64,000 bases of DNA from Pseudomonas sp. VD-NE ins (GTDB taxonomy: Bacteria; Pseudomonadota; Gammaproteobacteria; Pseudomonadales; Pseudomonadaceae): positions 328,001-392,000 of the forward strand of contig NZ_CP134772.1 in the NCBI RefSeq assembly GCF_031882575.1. Reading direction: 5' to 3'. The number at the start of each line of letters is the position of its first letter. The first letter of the stretch is position 1. The notes beneath the pieces were generated by a model. The model had not been told where the DNA came from, made no database searches, and saw nothing but the letters and a program-made list of their open reading frames with translations. Positions 1-8,572 of the stretch are shown piece after piece. The position numbers and the translations under genes were made by a program.

Positions 1-1703
1 GAGGTGACGTAGTGGTTGTAGTAGCAAGAACCTTCGGCGAGCGGGCCGAGTACCCAAATGTTGCGCACCGGTTCGCCAGCGCTCGATTTCGGGTGGCACG
101 CGGCGTCGACATCGATGCCGTCGATGCCCGGTTCGTCGGTTCGCGGGCGGATCAGGCCCAGCCGCGCCAGATCACGCACGGGCGCGCAGTCGCTGTTGCT
201 CACGCCGCTGCTCTGGACATAACCGGCGACGCGTTTGAAGTCGCTGATCGCAGGGCGCGAGCCGGGCTTGAGGAATGTCAGCAGGCCGGCGTCACACAGG
301 GCGAGCAGGTCGGCGTGGCGCTCTTTTTGCGGACCCGCAACGAGGCGGTTGATCGCCTTGTGCCAACGGCCATAGAACTGCCGATGCGACGCGTAGGTCA
401 GCCCGTCGAAATCGACGGCCTCACGCAGGCGGTCACGCAGATCGCGCCAGACTTCGATGGCGGCTTTGATCGCCGATTCTCCGCGCCCCAGTCGCGATTC
501 GTGCAAATCGGCTTCGAGGGTGTCGTAGATCCAGGCGTGATAGTTGTAAGGCAATACTTCTTCGGGCAGTGCGTGGCAGATCAGTGCCTGTGGGTCGATC
601 GCACCGCCAGTCGCTTCGTAATCGCGCAGCAACGCTTCACAGGCGGCAACACCGGGTTCGCCAGCAACGCTGACGGCCCTGAGTCGCTCCAGCACCTGCT
701 CTGGCGCTGATGGGCTATGCACGACGGCGACGGCCGCCGCACGCATCTCCAGCAGCATCAGCGGCAGGATGTCCTGTTCGAAGTCCAATTGTCGGTTATT
801 GCTGCTTGCCCGCAGGGATTCGATGCGCGCACTCGTCAGCAGTACGGCGCGATGGCGCGGGCATTCAATCAGGCCGTTGGGCCGGGTGCGAAACGGCAGC
901 CCGTCCCGCGACTGGATAAAGATCACCGGCTCCTGGCCCGAAGGCTGATAGGCGTGACTGCCGTCGGCCATGCGCTGGTAGCGCCCGCCCCTGCCGGAGG
1001 TCAGCGCAGCCAGGGTATCCATCGCACCCAGCCCCAGCCCTTCGACCAACACGGTTTCGCCAGGCTCGATGGTGGCGAGGCTGCCGGGCAGCGGATAGAC
1101 ATCATCAACGCGGTCGCGATCCGCCGAGCGCAGGCGACCGGTATGGCCGACCGTCAGAATCAGCCGATCCACGGTGACCGCAGACCCCGAAGCGGTTTGC
1201 AGCAGGTATTGCTGACCCGCGTTGCTCTCGACCGCGGTGACGGCCTGCTGATGCAGGTTCACGCTCACCCAGTGCGGCGCCGTCGCGAGGATTTGCGTGA
1301 AGGCGTCCGCCAGATAGGCGCCGAGCAAATGCCGCGGCAGGAAATCCTGCGGCTCGACGTCACGGCCGACGGCGGCGAGCAGTCCGCTGTCGGCGTCGAC
1401 CTTGATGCGCTGCTCGTGGCACCACGTCAGGAAATCCGCGCCCGGCCGTTCCCGTGCATCCGTCAGGTTTCCGAATGCCGCTGCGTCGGGGAAAACTCCG
1501 AGCTGGCCAGCGACGGTGTTGAGCAGCAGATAGTCCGGTTGATCCGGCCAATGTGCGCCGCTTCCGAGCACGTTCGGATCGAAAATATCGATGACGACTG
1601 GCTGCTCCGGACGCGTTTCAGCAAGGCTCAGCAGGCGTTCGAAAATCGACAGGCCGCGCGATCCGCAGCCCACCAGGCCGATGTGCAGAGGCGCCTTCAC
1701 CAT
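1..1703 (-). CDS. FAD/NAD(P)-binding protein (partial, C-terminus beyond window)
   Basis: The reading frame is open from an ATG at 1703 to the left edge, at least 567 residues. The N-terminus carries a Rossmann nucleotide-binding motif (GLVGCGSRG, about residues 9-17), followed by a GSGAHWPDQPDYLLLNT stretch typical of the large FAD-NAD(P)-binding family (NAD_binding_9 type). Near the edge it reads NIWVLGPLAEGSCYYNHYVT, which resembles the family's C-terminal region, so little is probably missing. The ATG overlaps the sbnB stop by 7 nt (ATGGTGA), indicating translational coupling, so it is the third gene of the sbnA-sbnB operon. I infer a redox or hydroxylation step on a diaminopropionate-derived product; the substrate is unknown. 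The family call is moderately firm and the role is a guess. Confidence 0.75.
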   Translation of the reverse strand, partial: MVKAPLHIGLVGCGSRGLSIFERLLSLAETRPEQPVVIDIFDPNVLGSGAHWPDQPDYLLLNTVAGQLGVFPDAAAFGNLTDARERPGADFLTWCHEQRIKVDADSGLLAAVGRDVEPQDFLPRHLLGAYLADAFTQILATAPHWVSVNLHQQAVTAVESNAGQQYLLQTASGSAVTVDRLILTVGHTGRLRSADRDRVDDVYPLPGSLATIEPGETVLVEGLGLGAMDTLAALTSGRGGRYQRMADGSHAYQPSGQEPVIFIQSRDGLPFRTRPNGLIECPRHRAVLLTSARIESLRASSNNRQLDFEQDILPLMLLEMRAAAVAVVHSPSAPEQVLERLRAVSVAGEPGVAACEALLRDYEATGGAIDPQALICHALPEEVLPYNYHAWIYDTLEADLHESRLGRGESAIKAAIEVWRDLRDRLREAVDFDGLTYASHRQFYGRWHKAINRLVAGPQKERHADLLALCDAGLLTFLKPGSRPAISDFKRVAGYVQSSGVSNSDCAPVRDLARLGLIRPRTDEPGIDGIDVDAACHPKSSAGEPVRNIWVLGPLAEGSCYYNHYVT

Positions 1704-2728
1704 CTGCGCTCCTCCCCGAAGAAGGAGGGGATGGCGACCGCCGAACCGTCCTTGACCGCGATGTCGTGGATCATCCGGCCAATCGCCAGATCGAGGATGC
1801 CCATGCCGAACGGCGAATAGATCAGCGGCTTGTCCGTGGCGACGTGCAGGTCGCCGCGAATCAATTGCCCGACGGTGCCGGTAACGAAATCACGATGCCC
1901 GTATTTTTGCTCAGCCAGATGCGGCGAGGTATTGGCTTTCAGGCAATGGGTCACGTCGTCGAAGTAGTTGTAACTTTCTTCGATGATCTCGGCGCCGATA
2001 TCCCGCAGCGAGATGTTCAGCACGATCTGCCCCGGGCGGAACGTGCCTTTGCCCTTGACGTAGGGTTCCCCGGCACTGGTGGCGAACACCACGATGTCGG
2101 CGCTCAGTGCCTCGTCCAGCGACAACAGTTGTACATCCGGCACCCCGAGTTGCTTGCCGAACGCCGACAGCGCTTGTGCTGATTCTGCATTGAGGTCGTG
2201 AATGCCCACGCTGTCGAACGACCAGTCATCGGCGATGAACGTCTCAAGGATGTTCCGCGAAATCACCCCGCCGCCAATGATCGAGAGTTTTGCCGCGCTT
2301 TTGCTTTGGCCATTCAGCCACCAGGCTCCGAGCACCGCCGACGCTGCGGTGCGCACGGCACTGATCAGCGCGCCTTCAAGCAGTGCGTAGGGATAGCCGG
2401 TGTCCGGATCGTTGAGGATCAGTACCGCCGAAGCACGAGGGATGCCCGACTTGATGTTGTCGGGATAGCTGGCAATCCACTTGATCCCGGAGACGGACTG
2501 ATCGCCCTCGCTGTCGACGATCGCTGCCGGCAAGGCAATGATCCGGTTCGCCGGTTGCGCCGGAAAACGCAGGAAGTAGCTATCCGGGTTAACGGTTTCG
2601 CCGCGCTCGTGGGTCAGGTAGGTCTGGGCGACCATGTCGATGGTTGCGTGACGCAGCCCGTTGAGGATGTCCTTGACGACAGCGCCTGGGATGACATGAA
2701 ACGGTTGAATCGGGTTGTGTGTGGTCAT
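1697..2728 (-). CDS. sbnB: N-((2S)-2-amino-2-carboxyethyl)-L-glutamate dehydrogenase, SbnB-type
   Basis: This 343-residue protein belongs to the ornithine cyclodeaminase/mu-crystallin family. A glycine-rich NAD-binding motif (SIIGGGVISRNILETF) lies at about residues 149-164, and the substrate-side motif GALISAVRTAASAVLGAWW is at about 119-137. In Staphylococcus, SbnB oxidatively hydrolyses the SbnA product to L-2,3-diaminopropionate plus 2-oxoglutarate using NAD. It lies directly downstream of sbnA (5-nt gap), the diagnostic pairing for this pathway rather than for a true ornithine cyclodeaminase. Its stop overlaps the start of the next gene. Diaminopropionate is a building block of siderophores and nonribosomal peptides; no synthetase is visible in this window. 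Confidence 0.88.
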   Translation of the reverse strand: MTTHNPIQPFHVIPGAVVKDILNGLRHATIDMVAQTYLTHERGETVNPDSYFLRFPAQPANRIIALPAAIVDSEGDQSVSGIKWIASYPDNIKSGIPRASAVLILNDPDTGYPYALLEGALISAVRTAASAVLGAWWLNGQSKSAAKLSIIGGGVISRNILETFIADDWSFDSVGIHDLNAESAQALSAFGKQLGVPDVQLLSLDEALSADIVVFATSAGEPYVKGKGTFRPGQIVLNISLRDIGAEIIEESYNYFDDVTHCLKANTSPHLAEQKYGHRDFVTGTVGQLIRGDLHVATDKPLIYSPFGMGILDLAIGRMIHDIAVKDGSAVAIPSFFGEERRW

Positions 2729-2733
2729 GGGGA

Positions 2734-3708
2734 TTACGCCGAGAGTGCCAGAGCGATTTCTGGGAAGAGGGGTTGCAAAGCGTTTGCGCCGATCCGCTGG
2801 GTGACCCAGTCGTCGGAGTAGATGGTTTCGAGGTAGCGCTCACCCATGTCGGGGGAGATCGCCACGACGACATCGTCGGGACGGATGTGCGGCGCCCATT
2901 GCTGGATGCCCGCCAGGACAGTGCCGGTGGAGCCACCGAAGAGAAGACCGTAGCGTTGCGCCAGCCAGCGGCAGACCTTGATCGTCTGTTCCTCGGCGAT
3001 CGATACGAAGTCGTGAATCCCCGACGGCTCGAAGATCTCCGGCAGACGACTGGTACCCAGCCCCGGGATATGCCGCGTACCGCCCGGCAGACCGAAGGTC
3101 ACCGAGCCGAGCGTATCGACGGCAATCACTTTGGTGTGCGGATGGTGTTCGGCGAAGTAGTTCTTGCAGCCCATCAAAGTACCGGTGGTACCGGCGCCGA
3201 CGAACAAGTAGTCCACGTGTGGAAATTTATGGGCGATGGACTTCGCGGTCGCTTGATAGTGAGCGAGGGGGTTGGTCGGGTTTTTGTATTGATTGAGCCA
3301 GATGTAGTCGGAGTTCTCTGCGACCAGTTGCTCGATCAAACGGATACGCGAATTCAGATAGCCGCCGTTTTCGTCGCGCTGATCGACCATGATCATTTCG
3401 GCACCCAGTGCCTGCATGAGTTTTCTGTTTGGCGCAGAAATGTTCGGGTCGATCACACAGACAAACTTGTAACCCTTGGCGGCGCAGACCATGGCCAGCG
3501 CGACCCCCAGATTCCCCGAGGAAGACTCGACCAGGCGAGTCTTATGGTGAATCCGGCCCTGGTTTTCCAGGTCCGTGATCAGGGCGTGGGCGGTTTTGAG
3601 CTTTATCGATCCGGCAGGATTCAGCCCTTCGATTTTCAGCTGGATCGTTGCGCTGCACAGATCACCAATCTGCACATAACTGTCTTCATTGATAAGTTGC
3701 TTGATCAT
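2734..3708 (-). CDS. sbnA: 2,3-diaminopropionate biosynthesis protein SbnA (PLP-dependent)
   Basis: This is a 324-residue fold-type II PLP enzyme of the cysteine synthase superfamily. Visible motifs are the PLP lysine in GSIKLKTA (about residue 36), the substrate loop SSSGNLG (about 62-68), the phosphate-binding VGAGTTGTLMG (about 171-181) and GGSTGTVLAG (about 258-267). SbnA joins O-phospho-L-serine and L-glutamate to the intermediate used by SbnB. The frame stays open upstream to 3864, but I chose the ATG at 3708 because MIKQLINEDSYVQIGD gives the expected family length (about 325) and the upstream 52 residues look non-coding. A weak GGA lies about 10 nt upstream. Confidence 0.87.
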   Translation of the reverse strand: MIKQLINEDSYVQIGDLCSATIQLKIEGLNPAGSIKLKTAHALITDLENQGRIHHKTRLVESSSGNLGVALAMVCAAKGYKFVCVIDPNISAPNRKLMQALGAEMIMVDQRDENGGYLNSRIRLIEQLVAENSDYIWLNQYKNPTNPLAHYQATAKSIAHKFPHVDYLFVGAGTTGTLMGCKNYFAEHHPHTKVIAVDTLGSVTFGLPGGTRHIPGLGTSRLPEIFEPSGIHDFVSIAEEQTIKVCRWLAQRYGLLFGGSTGTVLAGIQQWAPHIRPDDVVVAISPDMGERYLETIYSDDWVTQRIGANALQPLFPEIALALSA

Positions 3709-4085
3709 ACGTAGTCCGTTTCGCTCTTTTGCCGGGCGCACAGGGGCGCCAGCATTCATCCTGGAATGTTGGAAAAGCAGTAAATGCAGTTCGCCTGTTA
3801 GGTTTGTTTTTAGATTTTTTAGCTGGACAGGAAGTGACCTTGCGGTGGACGCCGATCTATTCAAAAAATCAGGTTTTGCGCTCTGAGGGCTTGAGGAGCC
3901 GAGAGTGTTGCGGGGCGTAAAGTAGAGCCAGTCATTGGCTCGCCAAGGCTTGAAGGAATACTGGCGAATTTTCCTACACGGGGAGAGATACAGATTTTGG
4001 GTATTTTTCAGTACAGGCGGGTTTGAGATGTATCGAGAGGAGGGCGTTGCGGGGCGCAGAGAGAGGCGTGATCAAATCGCAGGCA
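3709..4085. other. Intergenic stretch upstream of sbnA
   Basis: About 375 bases lie between the sbnA start and the tRNA-Phe terminator. It must hold the sbnA promoter on the minus strand, and an AT-rich patch around 3805-3825 is the likeliest part. I could not find a convincing -35/-10 pair, nor a Fur-box-like GATAATGATAATC sequence that would suggest iron control. No coding sequence is credible here. Confidence 0.5.
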
Positions 4086-4119
4086 TAAAAAAACCCTGAA
4101 TCTTGCGATTCAGGGTTTT
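4086..4119 (-). terminator. Rho-independent terminator of tRNA-Phe
   Basis: Read on the minus strand this is a 10-bp perfect stem (ACCCTGAATC / GATTCAGGGT) with a 4-nt loop followed by a run of Ts. It begins 8 bases past the tRNA 3' end. Confidence 0.9.
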
Positions 4120-4126
4120 CGGTATT

Positions 4127-4202
4127 TGGTGCCCAGAGACGGAATCGAACCGCCGACACGGGGATTTTCAATCCCCTGCTCTACCGACTGAGCTATCTGG
4201 GC
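4127..4202 (-). tRNA. tRNA-Phe (GAA)
   Basis: The minus strand reads as a 76-nt tRNA with acceptor 5' strand GCCCAGA, D-arm AGCTCAGTCGGTAGAGC, anticodon loop TTGAAAA (anticodon GAA), T-loop GGTTCGATTCC and an encoded CCA end. The acceptor stem GCCCAGA pairs with TCTGGGC. It has its own promoter upstream and terminator downstream, so it is a single-gene unit. No integrated element or duplicated 3' end is visible beside it. Confidence 0.97.
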
Positions 4203-4212
4203 AACGGGGCGC

Positions 4213-4241
4213 ATTAAAAGGGTTTTTCGGATTTACGTCAA
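4213..4241 (-). promoter_or_regulatory. Sigma70 promoter of tRNA-Phe
   Basis: On the minus strand a TTGACG -35 box and a TTTAAT -10 box are separated by 17 bases, ending about 10 bases before the mature tRNA 5' end. The discriminator after the -10 is GC-rich (GCGCCCC), as is usual for stringently controlled stable-RNA promoters. Confidence 0.8.
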
Positions 4242-4306
4242 CGACTTTTTTAAAATTTCTTAAATTAATTCCGTCGCTTACGATCCGACCCCCGATTTTG
4301 CAGGGT

Positions 4307-4579
4307 TTATTCAGCAGGCGGAACGTAGCCTTCGGCCTTGGCGTATTCCTCGCCGGAGAAGTACTTGTCCATTTCGCCCTGAAGATATTTGCGATCTTCG
4401 GCGTTCATCATGTTCAGACGCTTTTCGTTGATCAGCAGAGTCTGGTGTTTCTGCCAGTCAGCCCAGGCCTTGGCGGAGACGTGGTCAAAAATATCCTGAC
4501 CTTTGGCGCCCGGGAAAGGGGCACGTTCCAGCGCGGGCAGTTCTTCTTTGTACTTGCGGCACATTACGGTGCGGGTCAT
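4307..4579 (-). CDS. yggX: YggX family Fe(2+)-trafficking / oxidative-damage protection protein
   Basis: This 90-residue protein has the family start [17 protein letters not shown] with the conserved Cys7 and the [15 protein letters not shown] region. YggX proteins help protect Fe-S clusters and limit Fenton chemistry in the cytoplasm. Its start overlaps the mutY stop by 4 nt (ATGA), so the two are translated together. MutY is itself a 4Fe-4S enzyme, which makes the pairing functionally sensible. Confidence 0.95.
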   Translation of the reverse strand: MTRTVMCRKYKEELPALERAPFPGAKGQDIFDHVSAKAWADWQKHQTLLINEKRLNMMNAEDRKYLQGEMDKYFSGEEYAKAEGYVPPAE

Positions 4580-5643
4580 GGCGACTCTCCTGCATTCAAG
4601 ACGGCGGCCGCGCGTTCGAGCAAGGTTTTGACCGGGGCGGCGAGGCCCAGGCGCGGCGGGGTGGCGAGGTTATACCAGAGCCAGTCGGCCTCGGCCACGT
4701 GATGGGCGGCCTCCTGCACCTGAACCAGCCAGGGTTCGATGGACAGCTGGAAATGGCTGAACGTGTGGACGAGGCTTGGCAGCGCCTGCTGCTCGCCCAT
4801 GGTCAGCGAGTGCTGATCGGCGAGATGTTGCAGGTCGTTGAGGTCGTCGAGTTCCGGCAGGCTCCACAAACCGCCCCACAAACCGCTCGAGGGACGACGG
4901 TAAAGCAGAATCGCACCATCGCCGTTGGCGAGCATTGGCATCAGCGTGCGCTTCTGCGGGATGGCTTTGCGCGGCTTGGGAATCGGGTAGCGGGTTTCCA
5001 GGCCTAGCATGTGCGCTTCGCAGCCGCGCTCCAGCGGACACAGCAGGCAGCTCGGCTTGCTGCGGGTGCAGAGTGTTGCGCCAAGGTCCATCATCGCCTG
5101 GGTGTAGGCGTTGACCCGATCGTGCGGCGTAAAGCGCTCAGCGTTGGCCCAAAGCTGTTTGGCGACCTTCGGCTCGCCGGGGTAGCCCTCTTGCGCAGTA
5201 AAACGCGCCAGCACGCGTTTGACGTTGCCGTCGAGAATCGGCGCGCGCAGGCCCATGCTGATACTGGCGATGGCGCCAGCGGTGGACAGGCCAATGCCCG
5301 GCAGATCGGTGAGCTTTTCAACGTCCCGGGGAAATTCGCCGCCGTACTGGCTGACGACGATCTTCGCGGTCTTCTGCAAATTGCGCGCGCGGGTGTAGTA
5401 ACCCAGGCCCGTCCACAGGTGCAGCACTTCGTCTTCCGGCGCCTCGGCCAGCGCTTCGACCGTCGGCAGCGCGGCCATGAAACGGTCGAAGTAATTGAGC
5501 ACGGTGCTGACCTGGGTCTGTTGCAACATGATCTCGGACACCCACACCCGATACGGGTTGATGTCCTGCTGCCAAGGCAGATCGTGGCGGCCGTGGCGGT
5601 CGAACCAATCCAGCACCGCCGTGGAAAATTGCTCCGCTCTCAT
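4576..5643 (-). CDS. mutY: A/G-specific adenine DNA glycosylase MutY
   Basis: MutY removes adenine mispaired with 8-oxoguanine in base-excision repair. The 355 residues show a helix-hairpin-helix ([12 protein letters not shown], about 115-126), the catalytic-Asp segment ([14 protein letters not shown], about 136-149) and the four-cysteine 4Fe-4S loop C-X6-C-X2-C-X5-C ([17 protein letters not shown], about 192-208). A C-terminal NUDIX-like 8-oxoG recognition domain follows. Length is normal. It overlaps asmA upstream and yggX downstream by 4 nt each, so the order asmA-mutY-yggX forms one operon. Confidence 0.96.
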   Translation of the reverse strand: MRAEQFSTAVLDWFDRHGRHDLPWQQDINPYRVWVSEIMLQQTQVSTVLNYFDRFMAALPTVEALAEAPEDEVLHLWTGLGYYTRARNLQKTAKIVVSQYGGEFPRDVEKLTDLPGIGLSTAGAIASISMGLRAPILDGNVKRVLARFTAQEGYPGEPKVAKQLWANAERFTPHDRVNAYTQAMMDLGATLCTRSKPSCLLCPLERGCEAHMLGLETRYPIPKPRKAIPQKRTLMPMLANGDGAILLYRRPSSGLWGGLWSLPELDDLNDLQHLADQHSLTMGEQQALPSLVHTFSHFQLSIEPWLVQVQEAAHHVAEADWLWYNLATPPRLGLAAPVKTLLERAAAVLNAGESP

Positions 5644-7865
5644 CGCTTGAACAGCCCCTTCAATGCGTTTTTCAGTTCCGGGCTGACCTTGTCACCGAGT
5701 TTTTCGTCGATTTTTTCACTGAGCTTGTCGCCGGCCAGTTTGGTCGCGACCTGACCGAGGCGATCGTTGTCGACGCGGCAGGCCTTGGCGCCCAATTCCA
5801 GCGGGCCACGGCAGCGCAGCGGCCATTCGACTCCGACGAATTTTTCGCCGACCTGACACGCCGGATCCGGCATGGCGCTGGTGTCGCCTTCGACGATGAT
5901 GCCGACGCGGTAGTCCATGCCGAGCACGCGCAGGTCGATGTCGCCGTCACCGTTGACGGTCATGCCGGGGATGCGCACTTTCAGGTCAGGGTTGCTGGCG
6001 ACGCCGTTGCGGAAGGTCAGGTTGCCCTTGAGTTCCTGGAATGGCGTGTCTTTGCCGCGTGGCTCGCCGCTGAGGGTTTTGCGGTTGAGCGTGGCGATGC
6101 CTTTGCACAGTTGCTGTTCAAGGTTGGCGTTGAGCAGCACGCCGTTGTTGATCACGAAACTGGCGTTGCCGTTAAGCGTATCGATCAGTGCCTGCTGGCT
6201 GTTGCCGCTGCCAGTGACATTGCTGGTGAGGGTTACCAGGCCTTTGACCGGCGGGTTCTTGCCTTGGCTTTCGAGGATTTTTTCTACAGGCACGCGATTG
6301 AGCTTGGTCTGCAGGTTCAGCACAGGCGCGCTCGGGCGTACATCGAGGGTGCCATTGGCGGCGAAACCGCCGTTGTACAGTTCGCCGCTCAGGTTGGTCA
6401 GGGTCAGCAAGCCGCCCTGGCCGGTGGCTTTCAGTGCGGCGTTCTGGATCGGCAGTTTGTCGAGGGTCAGTTGGCCGAAGGTCAGATCGGCATCGACGTC
6501 GAGTTTGGCCAGGCGTTCAACCGGCAACAGGCGCTCGGTACTCCAGGCGGTTTTGCTTGGTTTGTCCGGCAGTGGCGTTGAGCCCGCGCCGGCCATGGCA
6601 TCGGCTTCGGTGCTGGCGACTTCGGCCTGGCGCGTTTGTGTGGCGTTGGCGGCTTTTTCCGATTTTGGTGGCAGGTAACGGTCAGCGTTGAACGTGTCAG
6701 CCTTGAGGATCGCCCGCAACGATTGCTTGGCGAAGTCTTCGACGGCGATGCGGCCGCTGAAGCTGCTGTCGTCGAGTTTCAGGTTGATGTTGTCGAAAGC
6801 AATGCTGGTGGGCGTGGCGGCAACGCGGCTGACCAGTTCGACCTTGCTCAGGCTGCCCTCGGCCATGGCCGGCAGTTTCTGACCGATGCTGTCGACGAAT
6901 TTCGCCAGATCGAACTGGGCGATGGAGAGCCCGCCAGTAATCTGCGGGGTCTTGTCGAGGTCGTTGGCTTTCAGCTCGCCCAAGGCGCGCAACTGGTTGG
7001 CGGAAATCTTGATGCCGGTCCATTCGGCGACGTTCGCGGCTTTATCCAGCGATAACTGGCCCTGAGCTGCGAAGGTCATGGTCTTGCCTTGCAAAGGATC
7101 GCCGGCCAGTTCGCCGGACAGTTTCATGTCTTCGAACCTGTAGCGTTGCAGGGCGCGCTCGATGCGCAGCTCGCCGGTGAGTTCGGTACGCACACGCAGG
7201 ACGGGCTGGTTGGTGCCGAGGAATGCCGTGGCTTTCACCGGAATATTCGTCGAATCGTGTACCGGGCCGGTGCTCAGCTGGATACTTTCGGCGCTGAATT
7301 GCTTTCCGGTCTTCTCGTCGTTGTATTCAACGCGGGCGTTGTTGACGGTCAGGCTGTCGATGTCGAGGCGGATCGGCTGCGGCGGTTTTTCCACCGCTAC
7401 AGGGGCTTCGCTGGCCGGCTGGCCTGGAGTAGCGGCTGGCGGCGTTGCTCCGGCCGGGGCGGGCACCTTGCCGATGTCTTCCCAGTTGCCGTGACCGTCC
7501 TTGTCGCGTTTCAGGCGCAGGTTCAGGCCTTCGACGCGCACATCGCTCATTTGCACTTCGCGGCGCAACAGCGGTAGCACGCGCACGGACAGGCCGAGCA
7601 TCTGCAGATCGGCATACGGTTCGGTCGGATTGATCAGGGTGGCGACGCTGGCCTCGTGCAGTTCCAGGCCAAGCCACGGGAACAGGCTCCAGCCGATGTC
7701 GCCATTGAGCGTCAGCTCGATGTGGGCCTTGTCGCGGGCTATCTGGCGGATCTCGTCTTTGTAATCGTTGGGATCGAAGAGGTGGGTCAGGGCAAAACCT
7801 GCCGCCACAACGATCAGCAACAGCCCGAGAAGTACCAGACCCAGGATTTTGCCGAACGCTTTCAT
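5640..7865 (-). CDS. asmA: AsmA family protein
   Basis: This 741-residue protein has an N-terminal membrane anchor (about residues 7-28) followed by a large periplasmic region. The FDPNDYKDEI...IELTLNGDIGWSLFPWLGLEL start is characteristic of AsmA, and the C-terminal AsmA_2-like region contains NGNASFVINNGVLLNANLEQQ. A proline/alanine-rich low-complexity stretch (about 135-160) and a second linker (about 400-435) separate the domains. AsmA-like proteins form bridge-like structures implicated in lipid transport between the envelope membranes; the role of this copy is inferred from the family. It is the first gene of the asmA-mutY-yggX operon. Confidence 0.9.
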   Translation of the reverse strand: MKAFGKILGLVLLGLLLIVVAAGFALTHLFDPNDYKDEIRQIARDKAHIELTLNGDIGWSLFPWLGLELHEASVATLINPTEPYADLQMLGLSVRVLPLLRREVQMSDVRVEGLNLRLKRDKDGHGNWEDIGKVPAPAGATPPAATPGQPASEAPVAVEKPPQPIRLDIDSLTVNNARVEYNDEKTGKQFSAESIQLSTGPVHDSTNIPVKATAFLGTNQPVLRVRTELTGELRIERALQRYRFEDMKLSGELAGDPLQGKTMTFAAQGQLSLDKAANVAEWTGIKISANQLRALGELKANDLDKTPQITGGLSIAQFDLAKFVDSIGQKLPAMAEGSLSKVELVSRVAATPTSIAFDNINLKLDDSSFSGRIAVEDFAKQSLRAILKADTFNADRYLPPKSEKAANATQTRQAEVASTEADAMAGAGSTPLPDKPSKTAWSTERLLPVERLAKLDVDADLTFGQLTLDKLPIQNAALKATGQGGLLTLTNLSGELYNGGFAANGTLDVRPSAPVLNLQTKLNRVPVEKILESQGKNPPVKGLVTLTSNVTGSGNSQQALIDTLNGNASFVINNGVLLNANLEQQLCKGIATLNRKTLSGEPRGKDTPFQELKGNLTFRNGVASNPDLKVRIPGMTVNGDGDIDLRVLGMDYRVGIIVEGDTSAMPDPACQVGEKFVGVEWPLRCRGPLELGAKACRVDNDRLGQVATKLAGDKLSEKIDEKLGDKVSPELKNALKGLFKR

Positions 7866-7943
7866 GGGCGAGTCCTTGTAGTTAGTCGAATTCGTAATTT
7901 AGCCGGGGAGTATAGCGCTGCAACTGCCCGGTTCGCTGTGACG

Positions 7944-8348
7944 TCATGTTGCCAGGACGTCCAGCGGTATCTGCAACCTGGCGGCGAGTGCTTGAGCCTC
8001 GGGATGTTCCGCAGGGGCCAGCAAGCGCAGTTCGGCACCCGCTTGCGACGCCATTTTCTGCGCTTGGTTCACCAGTCTCTCGGCGACCCCACGGCGACGG
8101 GTAATTTTTCGTACGCATAAATGGGACAAGTACCAGACGCCTTGATGCCTTTGCAGAATGCCGGCACCCAGCAAGCGGTCGTTGAAGCGGCCAGCGATAA
8201 AAGAGCCGTCCGCGAGGGCGCCTTCGATCAGGTCAGCCTCCCCGGAAAACGGTGCGAACAGCCATTCCGGGGCATCGCGATAGATCTTCTGCAAATCCTG
8301 CTGATCCTGATAACTGGCGTCTTTCAGGGCTTGGACAATGATCGGCAT
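7944..8348 (-). CDS. GNAT-fold N-acetyltransferase, possibly PanZ-like acetyl-CoA sensor
   Basis: This 134-residue protein consists essentially of one GNAT domain: a beta-strand segment (GAGILQRHQGVWYLSHLCV), then the acetyl-CoA-binding RKITRRRGVAERLV (about 80-93). Its size and the WYLSHLCVRKITRRRGV layout resemble the PanZ/PanM family, which binds acetyl-CoA and controls maturation of aspartate decarboxylase PanD in enterobacteria. That equivalence is an inference, and the gene could be an ordinary small acetyltransferase. It stands alone upstream of the asmA operon with a 78-nt gap. Confidence 0.7.
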   Translation of the reverse strand: MPIIVQALKDASYQDQQDLQKIYRDAPEWLFAPFSGEADLIEGALADGSFIAGRFNDRLLGAGILQRHQGVWYLSHLCVRKITRRRGVAERLVNQAQKMASQAGAELRLLAPAEHPEAQALAARLQIPLDVLAT

Positions 8349-8572
8349 GGCGCTTTCCTGAGTGGTACGAGAACAGATGACATAAAAAAGGTGATATCAG
8401 TTTGGTTTTTCTGTCACGTGCAAATGGTAACCTTCGCCCGTTCGTCCGTCCTTCTGCGACTTAACGTCGCGCCTTCAAGGAGCTTCACCCAAAAAAACGG
8501 TCATGCCTGCGTGCATAAAGGCCGGGGGTGAACAGTGGCTGGCGAACCATACTAATAATTGGGGGATACACA

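Noticed and set aside
12..1820. Two long plus-strand frames at the left edge
   Set aside because: They are the antisense of the FAD/NAD(P)-binding gene, which reads as a coherent protein coupled to sbnB.
4127..4202. Genomic island integrated at tRNA-Phe
   Set aside because: There is no integrase and no direct repeat of the tRNA 3' end, and flanking genes are ordinary Pseudomonas chromosome.
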